Shown piece by piece: positions 1 through 8,897 of a stretch of 64,000 nucleotides of DNA; the first letter of the stretch is position 1, and each line of letters starts with the position of its first letter. Source of the DNA: Bacteroidota bacterium (GTDB lineage Bacteria > Bacteroidota > Bacteroidia > AKYH767-A > OLB10). The stretch covers positions 62,001-126,000 of the forward strand of contig JADKFA010000046.1 in assembly GCA_016717725.1 (NCBI GenBank). The letters are read 5' to 3'. A program made the position numbers and the translations under genes. The notes under the pieces were generated by a model that saw only the letters and a program-made list of their open reading frames with translations, was not told where the DNA came from and made no database searches.

Positions 1-1
1 A

Positions 2-55
2 CGCATCACCGAAGACGAAGTAAAAAATAAAATTAAATTTTTATGGAATTTGTAA
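2..55 (+). CDS. possible 3' end of an upstream gene (partial)
   Basis: An open frame enters from the left edge and ends at a TAA at 53-55, giving the C-terminal peptide RITEDEVKNKIKFLWNL. It sits 19 bases before the next start codon on the same strand, which is a typical within-operon distance. The fragment is too short to assign to a family, and a chance frame of this length is quite possible. Confidence 0.3.
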   Translation, partial: RITEDEVKNKIKFLWNL

Positions 56-74
56 ATTTCGAAAACAGATAGAA

Positions 75-530
75 ATGAAAAAACTTCAGCAGTTATTACT
101 CGTGTTAGAAGAAAAAATTCCACATCACGAAAAATTGAACACTACGGTTTCCGCATCATCTGTAGGTTGGCAAATTGAACATATACTTCTCACCATAAAA
201 ATAATTTTAGAAGGATTAAAAAATTCCAATCCGGAAGATTACAAATGGAAATTTAATATCCTGAGAGCTGTAGTTTATACTACTAAAAAAATACCCCGTG
301 GTAAAGCGAAAGCACCATCTATTGTAAGACCTGAAAAATACGATGAAGCAACGATCCGACATCATCTACAAAAAGTAAAAGATGCTTTACAAAACACAGA
401 GGACTTGCATGAGCAACAATTCATCAAACATCCATTTTTTGGACATTTACGAATGAAAAAGACGATTACATTTTTAGAGATTCATACGATGCATCATTTG
501 AAGATTATTGATGATATAATATCTAATTAA
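75..530 (+). CDS. DinB-like / DUF1569-type four-helix protein
   Basis: This 151-residue protein has no signal peptide or membrane segment and should be cytoplasmic. It is mostly helical. It carries GWQIEHIL near residue 31 and IHTMHHLKIIDDI near the C-terminus; these histidine spacings resemble the metal-binding helices of the DinB/YfiT superfamily, in particular DUF1569 proteins. Members of that superfamily are often metal-dependent thiol transferases or have unknown roles, so no substrate is proposed. The ATG start follows a purine-rich stretch (gaaaacagatag). The TAA stop is followed at once by a dispersed palindrome (540-555). The superfamily call is moderately supported by motifs; the function is unknown. 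Confidence 0.55.
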   Translation: MKKLQQLLLVLEEKIPHHEKLNTTVSASSVGWQIEHILLTIKIILEGLKNSNPEDYKWKFNILRAVVYTTKKIPRGKAKAPSIVRPEKYDEATIRHHLQKVKDALQNTEDLHEQQFIKHPFFGHLRMKKTITFLEIHTMHHLKIIDDIISN

Positions 531-539
531 GAATTAAGT

Positions 540-555
540 CCCGATAGCTATCGGG
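540..555. repeat. dispersed palindrome CCCGATAGCTATCGGG, copy 1
   Basis: This is a perfect 16-bp palindrome ten bases downstream of the stop codon of the DinB-like gene. The same sequence occurs at 47894-47909 and three times in tandem at 57840-57913, always close to a gene end and next to a gaattaagt-like sequence. It may act as a 3' hairpin or a REP-like repeat. Confidence 0.8.
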
Positions 556-930
556 ATCAGAATTCAGAATTAGAAGATTTGAGACGACTTTTTCTCGAAA
601 AGACTTAAGTTATTCTGTCGCTTTTTTCTCTTCGCTAAAGTTTCTCGAAAAGATTCTGCGTTAAACTCCAAATTAAATTTTAACATTTTTTTTAGCTCCC
701 TCTCCTTTGGAGAGGTCGCGAAGCCTCGCGAAGGGAGAGGCTTGAACTATATGCTTGATAGAATCTAATTGAATTCGAATACATCTTTTCTCTTCGGCAA
801 TTTCTCTTCGCTAAAATTTCTCGCAAAGGCGCAGAGCCCTGCCTACCGGCAGGCAGGCGCAAAAATTCTTGGTCGATAATTTTCTCGCAAAGATTTTAGT
901 GAGACAATTTGCGAACAGCAAAAAAACGAA
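556..930. repeat. intergenic repeat patchwork, no gene seen
   Basis: This 375-base spacer has no convincing gene. It holds pieces of dispersed repeats: TTCTCGAAAAGA copies near 592 and 651, a TCGCGAAGCCTCGCGA palindrome near 716 inside a cctctcc/gagagg context, and a CTTCGCTAAA-TTTCTCGCAAAGGCGCAGAG block near 805-830 that recurs around 50300 and 61390. It also holds a GCCTACCGGCAGGC hairpin near 841. The same repeat types recur between genes elsewhere in the window. Confidence 0.6.
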
Positions 931-1587
931 TTAATTATTTTCTACAATAGAATTATCAGTTGGATTTTTTACTTCATCCGTTGAAGTTTTGTTTTCTTCC
1001 GGATAAATTTTCTTTTGGAATAAAATCCATACAATGACGCCGCCGGTGATGGATGCATCGGCGATATTAAAGACAGGACGGAAGAACAAAAAATGCTCTC
1101 CACCCCAAATCGGTAACCATTCTGGAAAGTTTCCACTTAAGAGCGGAAAATAAAACATGTCGACCACTTTACCATGTAAGACGGATGCATAGCCACCTTC
1201 TGGTGGAAAGAGCGTTGCAATCGTTCCAAAATCGCTGGAAGAAAACAACATTCCATAAAAAACAGAATCAATAATATTTCCAACGGCTCCAGCAAACACG
1301 AGCGCAATAACCGTTATATAATAGGAACTTGCTTTTTCTTTGGTGAGCTTCCACAGATAGTAGCCCAATCCAGAAACAAACAAAATGCGGAAGACACTTA
1401 AAAATAGTTTTCCGTAATCACCACCAAACTCCAAACCGAAAGCCATTCCATTGTTTTCGGTAAAGTGAATAATGAACCAGGGAGCAATTTCAAATTCTTG
1501 CCCGAGGTACATATTCGTCTTTATCCAAATCTTTAGAAGTTGGTCGGCCAATAAAATAGCAAAGATGATTAACAGGGGTCTTTTCAA
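931..1587 (-). CDS. lspA: lipoprotein signal peptidase (signal peptidase II)
   Basis: This inner membrane aspartyl protease cleaves the signal peptide of diacylglyceryl-modified prolipoproteins at the lipobox. The 218-residue protein has four predicted membrane segments (about 4-22, 62-80, 88-106 and 178-192). The family signatures are visible: NNGMAFG at 45-51, GNIIDS at 103-108, GKVVDMF with the likely catalytic Asp143, and FNIADASI with the second catalytic Asp177. An insertion around residues 111-140 makes it longer than the roughly 160 residues of Escherichia coli LspA, as is common in this phylum. The hydrophilic C-terminal tail (195-218) is typical of Bacteroidota versions. It is last in an ileS, DksA-like, lspA run, an order often conserved in the phylum. 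Several lipoproteins in this window would be its substrates. Confidence 0.95.
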   Translation of the reverse strand: MKRPLLIIFAILLADQLLKIWIKTNMYLGQEFEIAPWFIIHFTENNGMAFGLEFGGDYGKLFLSVFRILFVSGLGYYLWKLTKEKASSYYITVIALVFAGAVGNIIDSVFYGMLFSSSDFGTIATLFPPEGGYASVLHGKVVDMFYFPLLSGNFPEWLPIWGGEHFLFFRPVFNIADASITGGVIVWILFQKKIYPEENKTSTDEVKNPTDNSIVENN

Positions 1588-1726
1588 TCTTCTTTTCTCT
1601 ATGAAACAATCGAAGCTTGCGGCGAATGGCTACAAGCTTCGATGTTTATTTTTAAGGATTCATTTGAACTCGATTCATTCAATCTCTAACAGTGAGGTCT
1701 ATACGAACTTACTGTAAAAGTTAAAA

Positions 1727-2572
1727 CTAGTCGCGATATTGTTTTAATTTCGCCTCCATACTTTGCGTAGTATGAGGAACTGCACGTAAACGCTCCTTAG
1801 CAATTAACTTTCCAGTGATGCGACAAATACCGTATGTTTTGTTTTCAATGCGAATCAACGCCATTTCCAATTGCTCAATAAACTTCTTTTGACGAGCGGC
1901 TAAGTTAGCTGCTTCTTCTTTCGCTAATGTTTCAGAACCATCTTCTAACATTTTGAATGAAGCACCTGTATCATCGGTACCATTCTCATTGGTATTAATA
2001 ATTTGTGCTTGAAGATTTATTAATTCTGCGCGTGCATCAACTAATTTTTTTATAATTAGACCTTTGAATTCCTGAAGATCTGCATCATTGTAACGTGCTG
2101 TTACGGTTGGTTTTACTTTTTCAATCATAGTCTTTTTCACAATCTTTACGGGAGGAGCCACAGCAATTTTTTGTATTATAGGCTTCGCTGGTTCAACTTT
2201 AACTGCGTTTGCTTTTACAGGTGCTATCGCTTTCGTTATTACTTTTTTCTCTTGAACTTTAGCTACCACTTTCTTTGCAGGAGCTTTTGCTACTACCTTT
2301 TTTACGGGAGCTACTTTCTTTGCTGCTGGTTTAGCCAATGCTTTTTTAGCAGGAGCTTTTTTAGCAGGAGCTACTTTTTTTGCTACCTTCTTTACAGGTG
2401 CAGATTTTTTTGCAGGTGCTGCTTTTTTAACAGCTTTCTTTGCAGGTGCTGCTTTCTTAACCACCTTTTTTGCTGGAGCTGCTTTTTTAACAACTTTTTT
2501 TGCCGGAGCTTTTTTAACTGGCTTCTTCACCGCAGCTTTTTTTGTTTTCGAAATTGGTTTTTTAGTGGCCAT
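1727..2572 (-). CDS. DksA/TraR-family protein with a lysine/alanine-rich histone H1-like N-terminal half
   Basis: The 281-residue protein has two parts. Residues 1 to about 150 are low-complexity repeats of the APAKKVVKKA type, rich in Lys, Ala, Pro and Val, like histone H1 or Hc1 tails and expected to bind nucleic acid. Residues about 160-281 form a DksA/TraR-like coiled-coil and C-terminal module ending in YGICRITGKLIAKERLRAVP. Of the four zinc-binding cysteines of classical DksA only one remains (CRITGK), as in other Bacteroidota members. DksA proteins act in the secondary channel of RNA polymerase together with ppGpp; whether this one does is not known. Its ATG lies 2 bases after the ileS stop, so it is probably co-transcribed and translationally coupled. 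The repeat length is likely to vary between strains. Confidence 0.8.
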   Translation of the reverse strand: MATKKPISKTKKAAVKKPVKKAPAKKVVKKAAPAKKVVKKAAPAKKAVKKAAPAKKSAPVKKVAKKVAPAKKAPAKKALAKPAAKKVAPVKKVVAKAPAKKVVAKVQEKKVITKAIAPVKANAVKVEPAKPIIQKIAVAPPVKIVKKTMIEKVKPTVTARYNDADLQEFKGLIIKKLVDARAELINLQAQIINTNENGTDDTGASFKMLEDGSETLAKEEAANLAARQKKFIEQLEMALIRIENKTYGICRITGKLIAKERLRAVPHTTQSMEAKLKQYRD

Positions 2573-2573
2573 T

Positions 2574-5500
2574 TTAATTTTTGTTTACTGATGTTAATAC
2601 TTGAAGCGCTTCATCCATCTCCAGAGAAATCACATCGGATCCCTCTAACTGCTCCACGAGCTCCAGTTGAATTGCTAAAATTTCGCTGCGAATATAGTCG
2701 AAATTGTTGTTTATTGAGCGCTGAACCTCTTCGGGTCCTTTAATTTTCACGTTAATTCGGTCTGTAATCTCAAATCCTTTGTCTTTGCGGATATTCTGAA
2801 TGCGATTCACCAATTCACGAGCTAATCCTTTCTCTTTCAAAGCATCCGAAAGTGTAATGTCCAAGGCAACGGTTAATTTTCCTTGATTCGCAACTTGCCA
2901 TCCCGGAATGTCTTCGCTTAGAATTTCAACGTCTTCCAGCAATAGGTCGAAGATGACAGCTCCTAAATTCAAGGGCAACATCCCATTCTTCTCCAAATAA
3001 GCGATTTGCTCTTGATTGATATCGGATATGCTCGTTGATAATTGTTTCATCAAGCCGCCCACCTTGGGTCCCAATGCTTTAAAGTTCGGTTTGATTTTTT
3101 TCACCAATACCGTTGTCGCATCATCTAAAAATTCAATCTCCTCCACATTTACTTCGGCAATAATCAAATCTTGAACGGAAAGTACTTGCTCTTTGAATTT
3201 TGCATCCACCACAGGCAATAATATTTTCTGCAAGGGCTGACGAACTTTGATATTCACTTTTTTACGCAGACTCAATGTCATCGAACTGATATCTTGAGCC
3301 AATTGCATGCGTTCTTCTAAATCCTTATTGATCAATGCATCGTTCACTTTTGGAAACTGAGCCAAATGCACTGAAATATTTTTATCTTTCTTGCTGATGG
3401 AATTCAAATCGGTAAATAGATGATCAGCAAAGAATGGAGCAATGGGCGCCATCAAACGCGAAAGTGTATCCAAACAAGTGTACAACGTTTGGTAAGCTAC
3501 TTTTTTATCGTCTGTATATTCTCCTTTCCAAAATCTTCTTCTACTCAATCGCACATACCAATTGCTCAAATGCTCGGTTACAAATTCTTGAATGGCACGA
3601 GCGGCTTTGGTAGGTTCATAATCGGCATAACTTGCATCTACTTCCTTGATGAGTGAATGCAAGAGGGAAAGAATCCATCGATCCAATTCCGTTCTTTTCT
3701 CCATGGGGATTTCATCTCCTTCAAAAGTGAATCCATCTATGTTTGCATAGAGCGCAAAGAAATTATAGGTATTGTAAAGTGTGCCGAAGAATTTTCGTTG
3801 CACTTCTCCAATTCCATCTAAATTAAATTTTAAATTATCCCAAGGCTGCGCATTGCTGATCATGTACCAGCGTGTTGCATCAGCACCATAAGTATCGAGC
3901 GTAGTAAACGGATCGGCAGCATTGCCCAATCGCTTCGACATTTTATTTCCGTTTTTGTCGAGTACTAATCCGTTCGACACAACATTTTTAAATGCTACTT
4001 GATCAAACAACATGACAGAGATGGCGTGCAAGGTAAAAAACCATCCGCGTGTTTGGTCTACTCCTTCCGCAATGAAATCGGCAGGATATAAATTTTCTAA
4101 ACTCTTTGTGGAAAAAGGATAATTCCATTGTGCATACGGCATTGCACCTGAATCAAACCAAACATCAATCAAATCCAATTCGCGTGTCATCGGTTTTCCC
4201 GTTGACGAAACTAAGATGGCGTGATCAACATAAGGTCGATGCAAATCGAAATCATTTTTAGTGGGATCCAAGTGTTCCATTTTGGTAGGATCCATGAATC
4301 CTGCTGCTGCTGATTTTTTTAACTCTTCATTCAATTCTGCAACGGAGCCGATGCATTTCTCTTCACCGTCTTCACTTCTCCAAATGGGCAAAGGAATTCC
4401 CCAATAGCGAGAGCGACTTAAATTCCAATCCACTAAATTCTCGAGCCAATTACCAAATCGACCGGTACCTGTACTTTCGGGTTTCCAGTTGATGGTTTTA
4501 TTGAGTTCAATCATTCGCTCCTTGTAAGCCGTGGTTCGAATAAACCATGAATCGAGTGGGTAATACAAGATGGGTTTATCGGTTCTCCAACAATGCGGAT
4601 AACTATGCTCGTATTTTTCTACTTTAAAGGCAAGATTATTCGTTTTGAGTTGAATGGCGATGCGTTCATCAACATTCAAATATTTATCTCTTCCTTGCTT
4701 AACTCGTAATGCTTCTTTATCTGTTTCATTAATGTATTCTTCTTTCACGTACTCATGCGCGAAATCGGTTACTTCCTTTACAAATCGACCTTGACGATCT
4801 ACTAACGGCATGGGCTTACCGCTTTCATCATTCACCATGATGGGCGGAACGTCGTGTTGCTTGGCTACGCGAAAGTCATCAGCACCAAAGGTGGGTGCGA
4901 TGTGTACAATTCCAGTTCCATCTTCTGTACTCACAAAATCACCTACAATCACTCGAAAGGCATTTCCGTCAGGCTGCACATAAGGCATCAACTGCTCGAA
5001 ACGCATATCTTGCAAGTCGGAACCTTTAATCTCCTTCTCTACTCGAAATGGAATATTTTTACTTCCTTCTTGAAATTCTTCAATTTTCAACTCCGCATTC
5101 TTCGGATTAAAATGTTTTGCAAAAAGATCTTTTGCAACCAACACGCTGATGGGTTGAAACGTGTAAGCATTAAAAGTACGCACCAATAGGTAAGTAATAT
5201 TTGCACCCACTGCTAATGCTGCATTAGAGGGTAATGTCCAAGGTGTGGTGGTCCAGGCGAGAAAATAAACGGGAGCATCGGTCGAGGTAAAAAGCACTTC
5301 CGACTTCGCATCACGAATGGCTTTAAACTGCGCTACAATGGTAGTATCTTTTACTAATTTGTAAGTGCCCGGTTGATTCAATTCATGCGAACTTAAACCC
5401 GTTCCGGCAGCTGGTGAGAAAGGTTGAATCGTATACCCTTTGTAGAGCATATTCTTCTTGTGCAATTCCTTCAACAAATACCAACACGTTTCAATATAAT

Positions 5501-5963
5501 TATTTTCAAAAGTGATGTACGGATGTTCAAGATCGACCCAATAGCCCATCTTCCGAGTAAGATCATCCCATACCGACTTATACTTCATCACCTCGTGGCG
5601 ACAAGCTTTATTATAATCTTCGATCGAAATTTTACTTCCGATATCTTCCTTCGTAATGCCTAATGTTTTTTCAACGCTGATTTCGATGGGGAGTCCGTGC
5701 GTATCCCATCCGCCTTTACGTTTTACTTGAAAACCTTTTTGTGTTTTATAGCGACAAAAAATATCTTTAATAGCACGTGCCATCACGTGATGAATTCCAG
5801 GCAATCCATTTGCTGAAGGTGGACCTTCATAAAAAACATAAGCGGGTGCGCCTTCACGTTCTTCGACAGAACGTTCAAAGACTTTATTCTCCTCCCAACG
5901 CTGCAGAACAGTCTCGGCGATGTTGGGGAGATTCAATGATTTATATTCGTTGTATTGCGACAT
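2574..5963 (-). CDS. ileS: isoleucine-tRNA ligase, long eukaryotic-like type
   Basis: This cytoplasmic class I aminoacyl-tRNA synthetase charges tRNA-Ile and edits misactivated valine. The 1129-residue protein has the HIGH-box variant GIHH at about 56-59, KRKGGWDTHGLP after it, the editing domain in the middle, and the KMSKS variant KMSKR at 674-678. The anticodon-binding domain and a long C-terminal extension follow. Both the length and the box variants fit the IleS2/eukaryotic-like form usual in Bacteroidota, a form that includes mupirocin-tolerant enzymes; tolerance here is inference. The ATG at 5963 (MSQYNEYKSL) is chosen because it aligns with family N-termini. The frame stays open upstream, but only through low-quality sequence that includes the purine-rich island. 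It is first in an operon with the DksA-like gene and lspA. Confidence 0.95.
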   Translation of the reverse strand: MSQYNEYKSLNLPNIAETVLQRWEENKVFERSVEEREGAPAYVFYEGPPSANGLPGIHHVMARAIKDIFCRYKTQKGFQVKRKGGWDTHGLPIEISVEKTLGITKEDIGSKISIEDYNKACRHEVMKYKSVWDDLTRKMGYWVDLEHPYITFENNYIETCWYLLKELHKKNMLYKGYTIQPFSPAAGTGLSSHELNQPGTYKLVKDTTIVAQFKAIRDAKSEVLFTSTDAPVYFLAWTTTPWTLPSNAALAVGANITYLLVRTFNAYTFQPISVLVAKDLFAKHFNPKNAELKIEEFQEGSKNIPFRVEKEIKGSDLQDMRFEQLMPYVQPDGNAFRVIVGDFVSTEDGTGIVHIAPTFGADDFRVAKQHDVPPIMVNDESGKPMPLVDRQGRFVKEVTDFAHEYVKEEYINETDKEALRVKQGRDKYLNVDERIAIQLKTNNLAFKVEKYEHSYPHCWRTDKPILYYPLDSWFIRTTAYKERMIELNKTINWKPESTGTGRFGNWLENLVDWNLSRSRYWGIPLPIWRSEDGEEKCIGSVAELNEELKKSAAAGFMDPTKMEHLDPTKNDFDLHRPYVDHAILVSSTGKPMTRELDLIDVWFDSGAMPYAQWNYPFSTKSLENLYPADFIAEGVDQTRGWFFTLHAISVMLFDQVAFKNVVSNGLVLDKNGNKMSKRLGNAADPFTTLDTYGADATRWYMISNAQPWDNLKFNLDGIGEVQRKFFGTLYNTYNFFALYANIDGFTFEGDEIPMEKRTELDRWILSLLHSLIKEVDASYADYEPTKAARAIQEFVTEHLSNWYVRLSRRRFWKGEYTDDKKVAYQTLYTCLDTLSRLMAPIAPFFADHLFTDLNSISKKDKNISVHLAQFPKVNDALINKDLEERMQLAQDISSMTLSLRKKVNIKVRQPLQKILLPVVDAKFKEQVLSVQDLIIAEVNVEEIEFLDDATTVLVKKIKPNFKALGPKVGGLMKQLSTSISDINQEQIAYLEKNGMLPLNLGAVIFDLLLEDVEILSEDIPGWQVANQGKLTVALDITLSDALKEKGLARELVNRIQNIRKDKGFEITDRINVKIKGPEEVQRSINNNFDYIRSEILAIQLELVEQLEGSDVISLEMDEALQVLTSVNKN

Positions 5964-6109
5964 AATAAGTGTGCGAAGATACGGATTAAATTGCTTTTTT
6001 GAACTGAAAAACGGGTTCTTCCACTCTATAGAATGTGGTTTAACTATGTGATAATTAGTGAATAAGAAAATGGAAGTTGACCTTCGAGATCGTCCAGTTG
6101 CCATTGAGA

Positions 6110-6300
6110 GCCAGATGCGGGGAAGAGGGTGAGAGTGGGAGTTGAGGGGCCACATGGGAGCGAAAAGTGGGGAGTTGGCCTAGAGCAAGGGACAGAGGGA
6201 GAAAGAGGTGAGAGAGGAGAGTGGGCCCCCGAGGTGCTGCCCTCGAGAGCCTCAGGCAGCGAGGACAGAGGGAGAAAGAATGTGAGAGAGGAGAATTCTA
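6110..6300. other. GC- and purine-rich island with an internal direct repeat
   Basis: Within the 353-base gap between ileS and the EamA gene, 6121-6300 is about 59% G+C (106 of 180 by hand count), against under 40% in neighbouring genes. The plus strand is dominated by G and A. It contains a near-perfect direct repeat of 31-32 bases (6190-6220 and 6263-6294; each begins GGACAGAGGGAGAAAGA and ends TGAGAGAGGAGA) and an EcoRI site (GAATTC) at its right edge. Frames through it look non-coding. It could be foreign DNA, an assembly chimera or a structured regulatory region. Confidence 0.65.
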
Positions 6301-6316
6301 CAAATCAGAAAAAACC

Positions 6317-7189
6317 TCAATTCAACTTCTTAATCACTTTAGGCGATGTAATCAAATTCAAAACAATACCGACTACCACCAACAACATCCCTATGAATTC
6401 CATGAACACATGGGTTTCGTGGAAGAACATCCAACCAAATAAAATCGCATAGCCTACACCTAAATAATTTAAGATGGTCACCTTTGCCATGTTTTCCAAT
6501 TGCAGTGAACGCGTTAAATTTTCTTGTCCGAGTTGTGTTAAGATTCCCAATAAAATTATCCAGATCCAATCCATGCCAACCGGTTGCTTCCAATTGAAAA
6601 CCGAAACGATTCCTCCTACGATAGCGCCTAATAATTGAAAATGCAAAACCACAACTAATGGATGTTCTTTTTCTCTCATAGTACGAACCATGTTATAAGC
6701 TAATGCAGAAAAAACGGCAGAGAAGATTCCAACACCGAGTAACTCCCAACTAATACCACTATCCACTCCTTTGATCACTAAGATTCCACAAAATGAAATG
6801 GCAAACCAAAGCCATTGTATTGGTCGAACATGCTCATTTAAGAGGAAGATCGCGAAGATGGTTGTGAAGATGGGCGACAAATATTGCAAGGTCACCGCGG
6901 TTCCCAGCGGCATATGTTGTACTGTATAGAAAAAAGCATACAAGGCAATGGTTCCAAAGAGTCCACGCAACAAAAGCAAGGTTCTATTACTCCCTAACCA
7001 ATCTACTTTTGCTCGATGCAAAGCTATGAATCCAATACACGTAGCAACACCACATCTAAAAAAAACTAATTCGCTCGTGGGGAGATGTGCCAGATTCTTC
7101 ACCATTACATTCATCAATGCAAACCAAAAAGTAGCCAACAACATATGTAGCACACCAGGTGAAATAGCCTTACGTATTTGCTCTTTCAA
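6317..7189 (-). CDS. EamA/DMT-family inner membrane transporter
   Basis: This 290-residue protein is mostly hydrophobic and has about ten predicted membrane segments arranged as two EamA repeats, the layout of drug/metabolite transporter superfamily members. The opening GVLHMLLATFWFALMNVMVK and an FFRCGVA segment after the second helix are typical of Bacteroidota EamA proteins annotated as metabolite or S-adenosylmethionine exporters. The substrate cannot be read from sequence. The frame begins with TTG at 7189; the next ATG is codon 16 (7144), which would trim only a short polar tail before the first helix, so the exact start is uncertain. It is likely to be its own transcription unit, 40 bases after the FISUMP gene. 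Confidence 0.8.
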   Translation of the reverse strand: MKEQIRKAISPGVLHMLLATFWFALMNVMVKNLAHLPTSELVFFRCGVATCIGFIALHRAKVDWLGSNRTLLLLRGLFGTIALYAFFYTVQHMPLGTAVTLQYLSPIFTTIFAIFLLNEHVRPIQWLWFAISFCGILVIKGVDSGISWELLGVGIFSAVFSALAYNMVRTMREKEHPLVVVLHFQLLGAIVGGIVSVFNWKQPVGMDWIWIILLGILTQLGQENLTRSLQLENMAKVTILNYLGVGYAILFGWMFFHETHVFMEFIGMLLVVVGIVLNLITSPKVIKKLN

Positions 7190-7228
7190 CGGTGGGTAAA
7201 TCGTTCAAGACTAAGCATAATATAAAGA

Positions 7229-7804
7229 TCACTTTAAAGCTGGGGTGTCCATTATTAATCGTACAGAAAAAGCATTCGCTCTTCGGTAATAGATATCCGT
7301 AATAACACTTGAGTTTGCGCTAAACATACGTGCAAATGCGGTTTGATCACCCTTTACGGTGGAGCTCCAATAAAAACCTTGTTCGCCCTTTTTACCAAAC
7401 AAATCATTGGAACTATTTCCACTACGGTATCCGGGCAATGGTAAATTTAATCCCGAGGCTCCTCCTTCCATCAATGCTTTTCCCGCTTGATCATTGCCAC
7501 CGAAACGATCAATCAACACTTGCCATTCTTCATCAGTAGGAATATGAAATCCTTTTGGACAAGAATTTAGTGCTGCGCTAAAAAAATACAATCGACCATT
7601 ATGATGATTATTGAGGGAATCACGTTCGTACCAAAAGCTATTTGGTAGATTAATGGAAGTGTTGTGTTTCATCCACACTTGATCACCGATATGAATAGTA
7701 TCTAATGAATGAAACTTCGCATCACCAACGGGAGCAGGTCCGCAAAAGATAAAACTAGCTGAACATAATAATACGAAGAGAGTCGCTTTTACTTTATAAT
7801 TCAT
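7229..7804 (-). CDS. FISUMP-domain lipoprotein (Fibrobacter major paralogous domain)
   Basis: The 191-residue protein begins with a signal sequence ending in FIFCGPAP, a plausible lipobox with Cys at about 21, so it is probably an exported lipoprotein. The body matches the Fibrobacter succinogenes major paralogous (FISUMP) domain: IGDQVWMKHNT, then CPKGFHIPTDEEWQVL, GGNDQAGKALME, GLNLPLPGYRSG and GFYWSSTV, ending in a FSVRLI strand. The function of these extracellular domains is not established; they often occur in multiple paralogues in Bacteroidota. The ATG start is clear. It lies upstream of and on the same strand as the EamA gene, with 39 bases between them. Confidence 0.8.
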   Translation of the reverse strand: MNYKVKATLFVLLCSASFIFCGPAPVGDAKFHSLDTIHIGDQVWMKHNTSINLPNSFWYERDSLNNHHNGRLYFFSAALNSCPKGFHIPTDEEWQVLIDRFGGNDQAGKALMEGGASGLNLPLPGYRSGNSSNDLFGKKGEQGFYWSSTVKGDQTAFARMFSANSSVITDIYYRRANAFSVRLIMDTPALK

Positions 7805-7993
7805 CAGATTAATAATTTGGGATTCGAGAAAGAAAGCATAAAAATACGGAGATTTTACATTCCTGTAAAGCGATCGAACTTTTTCTTCATTGAAGCTACA
7901 CTCAATACTACTTTAAATGCCTCATCGTGATTCAACTCTTCAAAAAACAGTTGAAATCAGCATACACAATAAAAAATAAGAGTATGTTTGACG

Positions 7994-8890
7994 ATGCAAA
8001 TTAAGGTGGTTTTACTTCTACTCTTGTGTGTTGTTGTGAACAGCTTTGGACAACCTGTTTTTGATGTGATGAGTTTACAATATCAACATATTCCTTCCAG
8101 TAATTTCCTAAGTAATCAAAACGATGGAAAAAGTGATATCAATTATTTTCAATCTCAACTTAACATTCCTTGGAAATGGAATCGAAAAAATACCTTGGTA
8201 TTTAATCCACAATACGAAACCAGGAATGTAACTTACAAACCAACTGCGGACCCATCTTCCTCCACTACACTTCATTTACAAGCCTTTTCGTTGATGCTTT
8301 CCAATCAATATGTATTTAATGACACCAATCAACAATTACTTTTCGCAGCGGGCATTCGACATTACGCTTCGACTGAATTAACAGCGAGTGAAAATACCAT
8401 GACGCCTGCTTTTGCTGCCATGTATGCAAAACGAGAAAGCTCATCGTTTGCATGGAAACTTGGGGGCTATTACAGTAAAGAGATGTTTGGAAATTTTTGG
8501 TTGCCGCTGATTGGATTTGATTGGAGAATAAGTGATCGATTTTGGTGTTGGGGAATCTTACCACGCTATGCCGTATTTGATTATACCATCACTCCCAATT
8601 GGCATAGTTGCATCATGTATAAGGGTGTAACCGATACGTATCGATTGCCTGATGAAGATTGGTTTCTGATTGGAGAAGGACAATTCCGATGGGCGAATGA
8701 TTTTTACCTGACTAAACTTCCCTTTTTTATAACGCTGGACATTGGACATTCTGTTTCTCGTCAATTTCAATTTTACGATGCGAACCGTTTTGCAAAACTC
8801 AAACAAACACCCACCAATGGTCTCATTTTAAAATTAGGACTTACTTATCGTGTAGCTACTGATAAAAGATTTAGAACATCAAAAATTTAA
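7994..8890 (+). CDS. outer membrane beta-barrel protein (DUF6268-like)
   Basis: The 298-residue protein has an N-terminal signal peptide (MQIKVVLLLLLCVVVNSFG, cleavage probably before QPVFD). It continues with alternating amphipathic strands rich in aromatic residues, for example FNPQYETRN, FAAGIRHYAS and WKLGGYYSKEMFG. It ends with a strand-like LILKLGLTYRVA, followed by a short polar tail. This is the pattern of a monomeric outer membrane barrel and resembles DUF6268 proteins of Bacteroidota. No function is known. The ATG at 7994 is preferred over a TTG two codons upstream because it gives a cleaner signal peptide. It is transcribed away from the FISUMP gene and converges on fic, whose stop lies 7 bases further on. 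Confidence 0.7.
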   Translation: MQIKVVLLLLLCVVVNSFGQPVFDVMSLQYQHIPSSNFLSNQNDGKSDINYFQSQLNIPWKWNRKNTLVFNPQYETRNVTYKPTADPSSSTTLHLQAFSLMLSNQYVFNDTNQQLLFAAGIRHYASTELTASENTMTPAFAAMYAKRESSSFAWKLGGYYSKEMFGNFWLPLIGFDWRISDRFWCWGILPRYAVFDYTITPNWHSCIMYKGVTDTYRLPDEDWFLIGEGQFRWANDFYLTKLPFFITLDIGHSVSRQFQFYDANRFAKLKQTPTNGLILKLGLTYRVATDKRFRTSKI

Positions 8891-8897
8891 ATCCTCT

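Noticed and set aside
2171..2743. Long plus-strand open frame rich in Phe, Cys and Ser opposite the DksA-like gene
   Set aside because: It is the antisense of the lysine/alanine repeat (AAA and GCT codons read backwards) and resembles no protein.
5964..6155. Extended N-terminus of ileS (64 extra residues)
   Set aside because: The extra part is not like any IleS N-terminus, passes into the anomalous island, and the ATG at 5963 fits the family.
6129..6452. Open frames through the purine-rich island
   Set aside because: They are Gly/Glu/Arg-rich low-complexity peptides produced by base composition, and they run into the EamA gene on the other strand.
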